This document shows, one piece after another, positions 35,706 through 45,800 of a stretch of DNA of 64,000 bases. Numbering within the stretch: the stretch's first letter is position 1; the number at the start of each line of letters is the position of its first letter. The position numbers and the translations under genes are program-made. Origin of the DNA: Polaribacter sp. BAL334 (GTDB lineage: Bacteria; Bacteroidota; Bacteroidia; Flavobacteriales; Flavobacteriaceae); assembly GCF_015767435.1 (NCBI RefSeq), contig NZ_JADWOV010000317.1, positions 238,882 through 302,881 of the forward strand, in the 5' to 3' direction. The notes under the pieces are model-generated. The model was not told the DNA's origin, did no database searches, and saw only the letters and a program-made list of their open reading frames with translations.

Positions 35706-37085
35706 TTAATTACAGTTTAAACCTGCATCTTTAACATTCCAATTAAATTTATCAATTAGTATTTGCCTATCAGATTCGCTATTGCAATAAGTAATACCTT
35801 TGGCATCCAATTTAACACCAGGTTTTAGACTTAACTTAGACCAATTAGATAAAATTTTATCATAATTCGTAGATGAAAGATTTGTTTCGTCTAAAAAGAA
35901 GTCCATAAATGTTATCTTACTTACATCCCAAGAACTAATATCCTGATCGAATTTATAACAATTTCGAAACATAGAACCTAAATATGTTACATTTCTAACA
36001 TCCCAAGAGCTGACGTCTTGGTTAAATTCATAACAATTTATAAACATTGAACCTATAGATTCAGCATTGCTAATATCCCAAGTACTTACATCACTATTAA
36101 ATTTATAACAACTAGAAAATATTACAGAAATATCTTTTGCTTTGGTTACATCCCAAGAACTTACATTCCCATTAAATTCATGACAACTCCCAAACATACC
36201 TTCCATATTCTCAACATTGCTAACATCCCATTTGTTTAAATCAGAGTTGAATTTATAACATGTATTAAACATTCGTTGAGTAGATAATACATTACTTACA
36301 TTCCAATTACTAATATCTTGATTGAATACATGACAGCCAGCAAATGTTCTCATCATATACATAACACTACTCACATCCCATTTACTTACGTCTTGATTAA
36401 ATTTGTTGCAGTTTTGAAACATACTTCTAAAATCATTGACCTTACTAACATTCCAAGAAGTGATATTTCCATTAAAATTTGTACATCCTTCAAACATTGA
36501 GCCCATTCCTACAACATTACTCACATCCCAATTACTTAGATCTTGATCAAAAAAAATACACCCCTTAAACATGGAATCCATAGTTGCAACTTTACTTACA
36601 TTCCAAGAATTTAGAGTTTGATTAAATCTTAAATTTCCATTAAACATTGCTGACATACTTTTAGTGTTACTTACATCCCAACTATCAATATTTTGGTCAA
36701 AGAAACTGCACCCATTAAACATTCTATTCATATCTTTAACATTGCTAACATCCCAAGAGCTTATGTTTTGGTTGAAATTTGTTTTCCCATAAAACAAACT
36801 ATTCATATCTGTTATTCTTGAAGTACAAACTATAGAAACATCATTATCATCGAGAATCATTCTTGAGAGTATTAATTCATCTACAATTGTATAAGTAATT
36901 TTATTGATAATACCAGTATCACCAATTTCTGCCCAATCTTTAGCTTTAATGGTTATTCCATTATCATCTAAATAAACTGCATTGTCGTTATCATTATTTT
37001 GAATTTGTTCATCTGGAATTGTAATTCCATCTCGTGAGCAAGATACAATAACAAAAAGGACCAATAAATAAAGTGTGTTTTTCAT
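35706..37085 (-). CDS. BspA/DUF285-type repeat surface lipoprotein
   Basis: 459 aa. A lipobox (VIVSC near 16) is followed by an acidic linker and a beta-rich segment to about residue 92. Then come twelve consecutive 25-residue repeats (about 93-392), each of the form MFxxCxxFNQDxSxWDVSNV, and a C-terminal cap. This is the BspA-like leucine-rich-repeat-related DUF285 family known from Bacteroidota and Mycoplasma surface proteins, linked to adhesion. The repeats vary in sequence but keep exact length. No sorting signal is seen at the end. Confidence 0.85.
   Translation of the reverse strand: MKNTLYLLVLFVIVSCSRDGITIPDEQIQNNDNDNAVYLDDNGITIKAKDWAEIGDTGIINKITYTIVDELILSRMILDDNDVSIVCTSRITDMNSLFYGKTNFNQNISSWDVSNVKDMNRMFNGCSFFDQNIDSWDVSNTKSMSAMFNGNLRFNQTLNSWNVSKVATMDSMFKGCIFFDQDLSNWDVSNVVGMGSMFEGCTNFNGNITSWNVSKVNDFRSMFQNCNKFNQDVSKWDVSSVMYMMRTFAGCHVFNQDISNWNVSNVLSTQRMFNTCYKFNSDLNKWDVSNVENMEGMFGSCHEFNGNVSSWDVTKAKDISVIFSSCYKFNSDVSTWDISNAESIGSMFINCYEFNQDVSSWDVRNVTYLGSMFRNCYKFDQDISSWDVSKITFMDFFLDETNLSSTNYDKILSNWSKLSLKPGVKLDAKGITYCNSESDRQILIDKFNWNVKDAGLNCN
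35910..36809 (-). repeat. Twelve 75-bp coding repeats
   Basis: The DNA coding the twelve 25-residue DUF285 repeats. Units are degenerate at the base level but without length change. Confidence 0.7.
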
Positions 37086-37229
37086 AGCTCAATTTTTTGT
37101 TTAAAAATATGAAAAAAGAATAAAACTGACAGTATGCTTTTTATTATTTTGTTTATAATAAAGCTAAACCGTCATATTTTGACGTAGTGATGTAAGTTCT
37201 TTGTAGTAGAAATTTAAAATACAATTACA

Positions 37230-37559
37230 ATGGAAAAAATTAAAGTAACTGACTTCACTTTATCGTATGATGGGATGTATAAAATATCTTGGAAAGATTA
37301 TACCGTTCGTGTATTTTTAGAATTAAATGATATTCTAAAAATGTTGGAAATAGAGCGATACGATCTTAATTTTATCGATGAAAAAATAAAGGCTTGGGAA
37401 CCTATTCCATTTTCAAAAGTTACACTTTTCTTCTTTGGAGAGCAAAAAGATGGCATTATTACCTCTTTTAGAACTTCTGATGGATCAGAAGATTATATGG
37501 AATATGGGATTTACTTGATTGAGTTGGAAATTGATTCAGTATCATCTTTTATTGATTAA
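37230..37559 (+). CDS. Hypothetical 109-aa protein
   Basis: 109 aa, soluble, acidic, no signal peptide. It opens MEKIKVTDFTLSYDG and looks like a small alpha/beta domain. No family is recognised with confidence. A small palindrome CGTCA-N5-TGACG lies at 37170-37184, about 45 bases upstream, and may be a promoter element or operator. Confidence 0.5.
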   Translation: MEKIKVTDFTLSYDGMYKISWKDYTVRVFLELNDILKMLEIERYDLNFIDEKIKAWEPIPFSKVTLFFFGEQKDGIITSFRTSDGSEDYMEYGIYLIELEIDSVSSFID

Positions 37560-37749
37560 TGTATTAAAAACTAAATAAATAATCTTAATTTATTATTACA
37601 AATGTTAACCAATTTCGATACTCATTTGTATGTAAACTACTTCAAAATATACAATTAGAACAGGTGGCAAGTAGTGAAAAATGAGCTTTCTCAATTATGA
37701 CCAATCTTATGAAATACTTTTCTTTATAAAATTTAAAAAATTAAGAGCT

Positions 37750-38769
37750 ATGAAAAAATTTCCCGATGTATTCAACTATACTACCACCGAACTTTCTCAG
37801 GATGCTTTTTTAACTTGGTTTATTCAATGGTCAGCTGAAGATTATAAAAAATTAGATAGTACCTTACATTCTTGTGCCAAATTATTTGTACAAAGATTAT
37901 TAGGAGAACCATCAAATTATCCAATTAGGAGCGTTGAAGCAGGAGGACAATGGAATCAAATTGATGTTTGGGCTTTCATCAATGAGGCATATTTTATCGT
38001 CATTGAATATAAAAAAGTGCCTATAAGAGATACAACCCTACTACATACATATACTGAAATTGCTGAAAATCATTTTAAAAATTCAAAACTAAACGTAAAA
38101 CTTGTTTACTTTGAAATGGAAGCACTAGGGAATTATAGCGAAATCATTGATGCTGGATTTTCGGTTTTTACAAGAACTGATATGCTTGAAATACTTCATG
38201 AGTATTTTGAAAATACGGACAACGAAAAACAACATGATACAATCACAAATTATTACAAAAGCTTACAAAGTTTGGATGACAAAATAAATAGATATAAAGT
38301 TACTCCAATTAATGAATGGCATTGGCTTTCATGGAAAGGTTTTTACTTAGAATTGCAGAAAAATATTGGTGGAGACTGGGGATATGTACCAAATGTTTCT
38401 GGAGGGTTTTTGGGATTTTGGTGGCAATGGAAAAATTCAAAAATAAATGAAAAAGAGTTTGATTATTATATACAAATAGAACAACATCAATTAGTTTTCA
38501 TGCTTTATGCATACAATGAAAATGAAAGAACTGAAATTCGAGAATTTTATAGAGAAATTTTATTTAAAAATGCAAATCTACTACAAATTGAAATTAGTAA
38601 ATTTGGGAGGTATGGAAAATATATGGGAGTTGCTAAATTAAGCACGGAATATAGAAAAACGGATAAAAATAATATGCTAGATTTTGAGGAAACTGTTCAT
38701 AATTTAAGGAAAATTGGAGAACTAATTCCTAAAACTGAAAAAGAGATTGCTGAATTAAATACTCCATAA
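37750..38769 (+). CDS. PD-(D/E)XK nuclease-superfamily protein
   Basis: 339 aa from the ATG at 37750 (an upstream in-frame ATG at 37681 adds 23 unlikely residues). The core motif is visible: Asp in QIDVWAFINE near residue 70, and Glu-x-Lys in FIVIEYKKVP near 86-88, a PD-(D/E)XK active site. A His-Trp rich middle part (NEWHWLSWKGFYLE) follows. This is similar to PDDEXK_4-type proteins found in genomic islands. No partner gene is adjacent. It probably has a defence or repair role. Confidence 0.65.
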   Translation: MKKFPDVFNYTTTELSQDAFLTWFIQWSAEDYKKLDSTLHSCAKLFVQRLLGEPSNYPIRSVEAGGQWNQIDVWAFINEAYFIVIEYKKVPIRDTTLLHTYTEIAENHFKNSKLNVKLVYFEMEALGNYSEIIDAGFSVFTRTDMLEILHEYFENTDNEKQHDTITNYYKSLQSLDDKINRYKVTPINEWHWLSWKGFYLELQKNIGGDWGYVPNVSGGFLGFWWQWKNSKINEKEFDYYIQIEQHQLVFMLYAYNENERTEIREFYREILFKNANLLQIEISKFGRYGKYMGVAKLSTEYRKTDKNNMLDFEETVHNLRKIGELIPKTEKEIAELNTP

Positions 38770-38841
38770 AACTAGACTAAAAAACACTTTATAAACACCC
38801 TTACATTTAAAAATTTAATTTTCATTAATCTGTCTGGCCTC

Positions 38842-39726
38842 CTATGATTTTTTAGTAAAAATTAGGTCATCCACCTCCGTAAAACGAGAACTATATCCAT
38901 CAAAAGACAGTTTGAAATTATTGAGGTTTCCGTGTCTATTTTTTAGAATTATTAACGCTGCTTCCCCTTCACAAGATTCGTGGGTGTCATACCAGGTTTT
39001 TAATCCATCATATTCGGGTCTGTAAAGAAATGTAACAAGATCTGCATGTTTTGCTATGGGTGTATCTTCATATACTTCCTTAAGTGTGGGTATTCCCTCA
39101 TTATTAGCATACGATTTTAAGCTGTCTGGAAGTTCTTGGGTGATGATGATTGCTATGTTTTCATATTCTGCTAATTCTTTTAATTTGGCACCTATAAAAT
39201 CCTGCTCTTGGAGCTTGGAATGGGTGTGCTGTTCGTTATCCGTTACTAAATGACATCCATGAATTACCAACAACTTTATGGTATGCTTACTTTTCAATTG
39301 TTTTACTTTAAAAATTAACTCATTTAGGGTAAAAGATGGGTCGTCATTTATAAAAATGGGTGCTTGTGCTATTTTGGCAGTGGCTGTATTTAATTTTTGG
39401 GTAGTTTCTTCCAAATGATTTTGTCTTTGAACCTCAACATATGATATGCCTGCTTCAGTGGCTATCATTTTTTGAAGATAGGTTTTTGCTGATTGTTCTA
39501 GTGAAAAAATGGCTACTTGATTTTGATGTCTGATACTTGTATTGAGTACTAGACATTTGGCAAATGCTAAATTTCCCATTCCTGGTCTGCTAGCCATTAA
39601 AATGAGTTGACCTGGTTGAAAGCCCTTGGTAAATTTATCAAATTTTAGGAAACCTGTTTTTAATCCTTCTAGATTTTGATTGGTCTGTTTTTTTAACCTT
39701 CTAAGTATTGTGTAAGTGCTTTTCAT
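38842..39726 (-). CDS. Degenerate DnaB-like helicase domain protein
   Basis: 294 aa resembling only the RecA-fold C-terminal domain of the replicative helicase DnaB. The Walker A segment reads ASRPGMGNLAFAK, where DnaB has G-K-T: the Lys and Thr are lost. The Walker B Asp is replaced in LLVIHGCHLV. Later parts (VTFLYRPEYDG, ILKNRHGN) still match. It is therefore probably not an ATPase and may be a DnaB decoy or adapter. It overlaps the upstream DUF262 gene by 4 bp (ATGA), so translation is coupled. Confidence 0.75.
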   Translation of the reverse strand: MKSTYTILRRLKKQTNQNLEGLKTGFLKFDKFTKGFQPGQLILMASRPGMGNLAFAKCLVLNTSIRHQNQVAIFSLEQSAKTYLQKMIATEAGISYVEVQRQNHLEETTQKLNTATAKIAQAPIFINDDPSFTLNELIFKVKQLKSKHTIKLLVIHGCHLVTDNEQHTHSKLQEQDFIGAKLKELAEYENIAIIITQELPDSLKSYANNEGIPTLKEVYEDTPIAKHADLVTFLYRPEYDGLKTWYDTHESCEGEAALIILKNRHGNLNNFKLSFDGYSSRFTEVDDLIFTKKS

Positions 39727-41492
39727 TTTACCCCATCATAAAAATTTACAGAAAAATACGTTTTCATAAAATGATAAATCTTCTCACCTCTCTTATCTAT
39801 TAAGCCTGCCCAATTCTCATGATTAGCCCACTTGTCTTTATTTTTTTCATGCTCTGCGTAATTGCCAAATTCCTTAATATCATAATTCTTGACCTTAGGG
39901 TGTTTATTTCCCTCCCGTGAATTTTCACGATTACCTATAATCATTAAATTTCCAATGCCATTTATTCTAGAATTAATGCTATTTCTAAATACTTCGTTGT
40001 TATCTGAATTCTCTATCAATTCAATCCAGTTTTGAGGTAAAGTATGTTCAATTGATTTTCCTTTTTTAAACAGTATTCTAATTTCTTTCCTTAATTCTGT
40101 AGGCGTATCAAAATTCTCTATCTCATACTTGTAAAGCAAATATGTCATTTTTTCTTTCCAAAAATTAAATGCTCTTTTTTTAATGCTATCCTCATTTTTA
40201 TTTAGAACATCTTCGATAAATATATCTTGCAATCTACCATGAAGCTTTCCAACAAAACCATTTGTAACGAAGAAATTAATTATTTCGTTGACCCCTTTAT
40301 TTTCATTTAAAATTTGACTATATATCCCTTGAAAATTGTCTCTATGATGTAAACCATGATATTGGCTATGAAAATCTCTAGTATATAATAGTAGTTCCCA
40401 TTTTGTTAAATCAAGTTCATCAATCTTTTTATGATGAAGTAAAAGCAGAAATAACTCTAATGAATGAATTTTATCTAAAATTATACAGTCTCCAACTAGT
40501 GGTTTTTTTTCATCTAAATCGATTAAACTGTCACAAACAAATTCTACAGATTCTTTAAATAATTTTGATAAGTTTAAAATATACTTTTCTTTATCACTCA
40601 GATTTTCTTTTTCATTTAGTTTATCAGAAATATACTTTAAAACATTCTCTTCGATTTTTCCAATTGCTGGTGAAAAAAAATCGTTGTATTCTTTCTTTGT
40701 ACCATCATCAATGACTCTCAAATGATGCAGTAAAATATTATCTAATTTTAAATCTCCTCTAAAACTAGATTCAGCTGTTTTCTCTTCTAATGCATAAATA
40801 TGGGCAAAGTCATCTTGTAACGCTTTTATGTTTTTGTCAGCAGCATTTTCATCTGGTGAGTGTAAATAAATTTCTTTCATTAAACGAGATTTAAATTTCT
40901 CCATTAAATCTAATGATATACCTCTAGAATTTTGTAATTCAAATATTTGAACAGCTACTTTTTTATCCTTTGCTTTATGCACAGAAATTTCAGCATTTAG
41001 TATTGTTTTTATTAAAGATTCAACATTTTTTGATTCTCCTATTTTTTGAAATTGTGTTTTAAAACATTCAATAGCAATAACTATACGTTTTATAGAAGAC
41101 TTGTCTTCTAAAGATGTTTTAATAAGTGTATTTTGTTCTAAAATAGCTTCTACAAGTTGTTTAAACCTATCAGAATCATATTTAATCGTCTTAAACCTAT
41201 TACGTAAAAGCATTTTATCATCTGAACTTAACGCATAGTTTAAGTATAGTTTTGAAGATAAAATAAACAGCATAAAAGTTGTAATTCTCTGCTGACCATC
41301 TATAACCTCAACAGTTTTATCGTCAGTCTCTTCCAAAATAAAATGCCCATAATAATATGTTTTATTTTGCATTTCAATTAAATCATTTATAAATTGTTCA
41401 ATTTGCTCTTCACCCCAAGCGTATGCCCTTTGGTAAGGAGGAATACATATTATTCTATGATAATTATAAATTAATTCTCTAAATGTTTTCAT
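39723..41492 (-). CDS. DUF262/DUF1524 protein, GmrSD-like nuclease
   Basis: 589 aa. The N-terminal DUF262 domain has IPPYQRAYAWG near 17-27 and the nucleotide-binding DGQQRITTF near 64-72. The C-terminal DUF1524 part has an HNH-like site, SIEHTLPQNW near 497 and GNLMIIGNRENSREGN. GmrSD enzymes are type IV restriction systems that cut modified phage DNA using NTP energy, with S and D parts fused in many relatives as here. It overlaps both its neighbours by 4 bp, so the WYL regulator, this protein and the DnaB-like protein form one unit. Confidence 0.82.
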   Translation of the reverse strand: MKTFRELIYNYHRIICIPPYQRAYAWGEEQIEQFINDLIEMQNKTYYYGHFILEETDDKTVEVIDGQQRITTFMLFILSSKLYLNYALSSDDKMLLRNRFKTIKYDSDRFKQLVEAILEQNTLIKTSLEDKSSIKRIVIAIECFKTQFQKIGESKNVESLIKTILNAEISVHKAKDKKVAVQIFELQNSRGISLDLMEKFKSRLMKEIYLHSPDENAADKNIKALQDDFAHIYALEEKTAESSFRGDLKLDNILLHHLRVIDDGTKKEYNDFFSPAIGKIEENVLKYISDKLNEKENLSDKEKYILNLSKLFKESVEFVCDSLIDLDEKKPLVGDCIILDKIHSLELFLLLLHHKKIDELDLTKWELLLYTRDFHSQYHGLHHRDNFQGIYSQILNENKGVNEIINFFVTNGFVGKLHGRLQDIFIEDVLNKNEDSIKKRAFNFWKEKMTYLLYKYEIENFDTPTELRKEIRILFKKGKSIEHTLPQNWIELIENSDNNEVFRNSINSRINGIGNLMIIGNRENSREGNKHPKVKNYDIKEFGNYAEHEKNKDKWANHENWAGLIDKRGEKIYHFMKTYFSVNFYDGVK

Positions 41493-42484
41493 AATTTATT
41501 TTTTGTTTTGTCTTTTTTTAATACTTCTAACGCATTTTTATACTCCTTGATTATCAAGTTTTTAAGACTCTCTGGTTTTATGTTTACTAAAGAATCACCA
41601 TAAGACATTAACTCCATTTTAAAATCGAATGTTGGCACTACAAAAACACTGAAAATAACTTGTTCTGCTTCTTCTTTTATGATTTGTTGTGAATGATGTA
41701 AAGGCAAACTCTTGATATATTTTGCTTGAAAAGCAGTAAACGTCAGTTCGATGAGCATAGGCTTTTCGTTATTGGGAGAAATGATTCCGAAGCTATTTGT
41801 GAATAGTGACTCGATATCCATATTCTCAAATTTACAATCTGTTGCAGTGATTATTAGATTTTGAATACGGTCTAACCCATAAATTCTAGGTGCTGCCTTT
41901 TGTATATCTATTCCAACCGCATACCATCGCTGTTTGTATTCTTTTAAAAATCGCGGTTCAATTGTTTTGGTTTCCTCTTGCTCTTCCCAATACTTTTGAT
42001 AGTTGAATTTGATTTGTTTTTTATCCGTTATTGCCTTTAGAATTGGAACCAGATGCTGAGTACCTTGGGGTTGACGTTGTTCGAAGATTAGTTTGTCAGA
42101 GATTTTATCTTTTAATAACAAGGCATGGTAGATGTCTACCGTTTCTAACAATTTTTGTTGGGTTAACGATTGCAGGTCGTTTGCAATGGTGTACTTCCCT
42201 ACTTGTCTATCGTATTTTATTTCTAGCCCATATACCTCAGCGATGGTCTTTATATCTCTTTGTAATGTTCTTTTGGAAATGATGAGGTCAAGGCTGTGTA
42301 TCTCTGATTCTATTTCAAGATACCTTGAGATCTCCTCATAGGTATGATTGCCTTTGCGTAATTTGTTTAGAATTAATTGTTGGCGTCTGCTTATTACTGA
42401 TGTATCCATTTTTATACTATTTTGGGCTTCTTGTGCCAGGTATTCTTTGATGCGATTGGTGAATTTGACCATAAACTTTTCCAT
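41489..42484 (-). CDS. WYL-domain transcriptional regulator
   Basis: 331 aa. The N-terminal winged helix (about 28-95; RRQQLILNKLRKG, SKRTLQRDIKTIAEVYG) is followed by a WYL domain (about 140-230; RWYAVGID in place of WYL) and a C-terminal extension domain. This layout matches CapW/BrxR-type repressors that guard phage defence loci. An internal start at residue 5 is possible. It heads a three-gene minus-strand operon with the DUF262 protein and the DnaB-like protein. The 347-base gap 42485-42831 to the divergent gene would hold its operator. Confidence 0.82.
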   Translation of the reverse strand: MEKFMVKFTNRIKEYLAQEAQNSIKMDTSVISRRQQLILNKLRKGNHTYEEISRYLEIESEIHSLDLIISKRTLQRDIKTIAEVYGLEIKYDRQVGKYTIANDLQSLTQQKLLETVDIYHALLLKDKISDKLIFEQRQPQGTQHLVPILKAITDKKQIKFNYQKYWEEQEETKTIEPRFLKEYKQRWYAVGIDIQKAAPRIYGLDRIQNLIITATDCKFENMDIESLFTNSFGIISPNNEKPMLIELTFTAFQAKYIKSLPLHHSQQIIKEEAEQVIFSVFVVPTFDFKMELMSYGDSLVNIKPESLKNLIIKEYKNALEVLKKDKTKNKL

Positions 42485-42718
42485 AGGACAAAAGTAAACG
42501 GTTACTGCGCCATTATCTGACGTTTAAAGATACTGAATAATTATTTTAAAAAGTTTTTGGTTTTAATTGTTTGGATTTAAAATTAAATAGCATCGTTGTT
42601 TTTAGAGTGCTATTTTAAATTTGAAAATATATTTACTTTGACCGCACTTGTACTTTTTAATTTTATAATATAATCTTAAGGGGTACTATACTAGTTGTGT
42701 TTTGATGCTGTTTTGTTG

Positions 42719-42736
42719 CGAGGTCAGGAGACCTCG
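42719..42736. promoter_or_regulatory. 7-bp arm hairpin
   Basis: The perfect arms CGAGGTC and GACCTCG around AGGA lie in the divergent gap between the WYL regulator and the RecB-helicase gene. Either an operator or an RNA hairpin. Nothing else except the -7 box at 42785 is seen in 42485-42831. Confidence 0.4.
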
Positions 42737-42784
42737 AAGAATGAGTAAAACCTCCAACTTTTTAAACATATTACATTAAATCGT

Positions 42785-42792
42785 TACATTTG
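42785..42792 (+). promoter_or_regulatory. Candidate -7 box (TACATTTG)
   Basis: Fits TAnnTTTG and lies 39 bases before the ATG of the nuclease-helicase gene. Confidence 0.45.
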
Positions 42793-42831
42793 GTTTTATA
42801 ATTAAATACAAATTAATTTTTTTATTCTACT

Positions 42832-45800
42832 ATGAGAAAGTCAAATAATCAAATCATTTTTTCAGCTTCAGATTTATCGGATCACATTCATTGCAAACAT
42901 TTAACTAATCTTAATTATGATGTTGTTCAAGATTTAAAAGAAAAGCCAATTAATTATAATAGGGTTTTAGATGTTTTGAGAGAAAGAGGTATTGATTTTG
43001 AAAATTCTTTTTTAATTGAATTAGAAACTAAAGGTCTTTCAATTGTTAAAATAAATTCTGAAGAACTAAATGCAAAGCAAAAAACAATTGAAGCTATGCG
43101 TCAAGGTGCTGACTATATCTATCAAGCAAGATTAAGTAATGAAAAATGGCAAGGGTGGGCTGATTTTTTAATAAAAGTAGCTACTCCAAGTGCGCTTGGA
43201 AATTGGTCTTATGAAGTTATAGACACAAAATTATCGACACAGACAAGAGCTGGTACAATTTTACAAATATCATTATATTCAGAAATAATTGAAGAAATAC
43301 AAGGTTTGTTGCCTGAATACATGCATGTTAAAACACCTGAAAGTGAGCTGTCTTATCGTGTGAATGACTATATTTCTTACTTAAGATTAATAAAAAAAAG
43401 ACTTGACAATGCTATAAATACTCCAATTGCTACCTATCCAGAACCTTGTTCCCATTGTGATATATGTAATTGGTGGCAACATTGTAACAGTATTAGAAGA
43501 GAAGATGACCATTTAAGTTTTATTGCAGGTATGGGAACTTCTCAAATCAAAGAAGTAAAACAACACGGTATTACCAAATTACAAGCAATGTCTGAACTAA
43601 CTTTACCGATTCCTTTTAAACCAACAAAAGGTTCTAAAGAGACTTACACAAAGTTAAGAGAACAAGCAAGAGTTCAAAACGAAACAAGAACTACTCAAAA
43701 GCCTATATATGAGGTATTAGAACTCATTGAGAATACTGGTTTTTATAATTTACCAGAACCCTCTGATGGAGATATTTATTTAGATTTTGAAGGTGACCCT
43801 TTAGTAGAACCTTCAGGATTAGAATATCTATTTGGTTGGGTATTTCAAAAAGAATATCATTGTATTTGGGTTTCCAACTTAGAAGAAGAAAAAGCTGCAT
43901 TAGAGCAGTTTATTGATTTTGTTTTTGATAAAAGAAAAGAATTTGCTGGATTACATATTTACCATTATGCTCCTTATGAAACCATTGCCCTGAAAAGAAT
44001 GATGGGAAAATATGCTATTAAGGAAAATGAAATAGATATACTACTTAGAACCAAAAGTTTTATTGACTTGCACAGGGTTTTAAAACAATCAATAAGAGCA
44101 GGAGTTGAACGATATTCATTAAAAGACCTAGAAGTTTATCATGGTTTTGTTCGAGAAATGGATTTACGAACCCTATCCAAATTTAAAGCCGATTATGAAT
44201 TTTTACTCGAGAGTAAAAAATTTGAATTAATTACTGAAGAAATGAAAGCTGCCATTCAGCTTTACAATCAAGATGATTGCTATTCTACCTTAAATTTACA
44301 TTTGTGGCTTGAAAAAGAAAGAGCATTATTAATTACTAATGGTCAAGTAATTGAAAGACCAATTGAAAATACTGTAGAAGTACCAGATAGTGTTACTGCT
44401 CATTTAGAAAGAATTACACCCATTTATGATGCATTAATGAAAGATATTCCTTTAGATATTAATGAACGAAATAAAGAACAACAAGCAAGATTTATACTCG
44501 CTAATATGCTTGATTGGTATCGAAGAGAACAAAAATCATTTTGGTGGGAATATTATAGGATTTTGGAATTAGAACCTGATGAATTATTAGATGAAAAATC
44601 TACTTTAACTTATCTACAGTTTACAGGTCAAAGTGTTCCTGATAAAAGAAGCTTTATTGATACTTATACTTTTCCTAGTCAAGAATGTGAACTACGGCCT
44701 GGAAATAAAGTGAAAATTGAAGATGGGAAAACATTAATGGAAATTATTGAAATTGATGAATTGCATGGTATTGTCAAAATAAAAAAAGGCCCAAGTATAA
44801 AAGATATACACCCTAACACTATAATTAAATTTGAACAATTTAGTACAAAAGATAAAGAAGAAGCCTTAATTCAATTTGCAGAATGGATTTTAGCTAATGG
44901 TTTTGAAAATAGTCAAAGTGATTATAAAGTTACACGAGATTTATTGTTGAATACCTTACCCAATTTATTACAGCCTATAATTGATACAACTGATTTAGTT
45001 GCAAAAAGTATTGATTGGGCTTCTAAATTAAATAACAGTTATCTACCCATACAAGGACCGCCGGGATCTGGAAAAAGTTATACAGGAAGTCATATGGTTC
45101 TTGAACTAATTAAAAAAGGCAAGAAAATTGGCATTACTGCCTTGAGTCATAAAGTAATCATTAATTTACTTGATAAAGTACAAAAATTAGCCATTAAACA
45201 AGGCATCGATATTTCAATAATTTATAAAGGCTCTAGTAATGATGATGGAGATTACTCATGGGAAATGGCTAAAAATATTGATACTATAGTTACAAACATT
45301 GCTAAATATCAAGTAATTGCTGGTACAAGTTTTATGTGGTGTAATGAAAATCTTAAAAACAAGGTAGATTATTTGATAATAGATGAAGCTGGACAATTTG
45401 CATTAATTGATACTCTAGTTGTAACTCAAGCATCCAAAAACATTGTCTTTTTAGGTGACCATCAACAATTAAAACAACCAATGAAAGGTGTTCATCCTGA
45501 CGGAACAGATGTTTCAGCATTAGAACATTTACTTGAAGGTAAAAAAACAATTTCAAAAGAAAAAGGTATCTTTTTAGAAAAAACATATAGAATGCACCCA
45601 TCCATTTGTTTTTTTGATTCTGAAATGTTTTACGAGTCAAGATTAAAGTCTGTAGATGGTTTAGAACATCAAAGAGTTGAAGGTAATACTGAATTTCAAG
45701 GTTCTGGATTATTTTATAAATCGATAATACATGAAGGAAATACTAATTTTTCACTCGAAGAGATTGAAGTGATTGAAAAAATAACAACTGAATTAACCAA

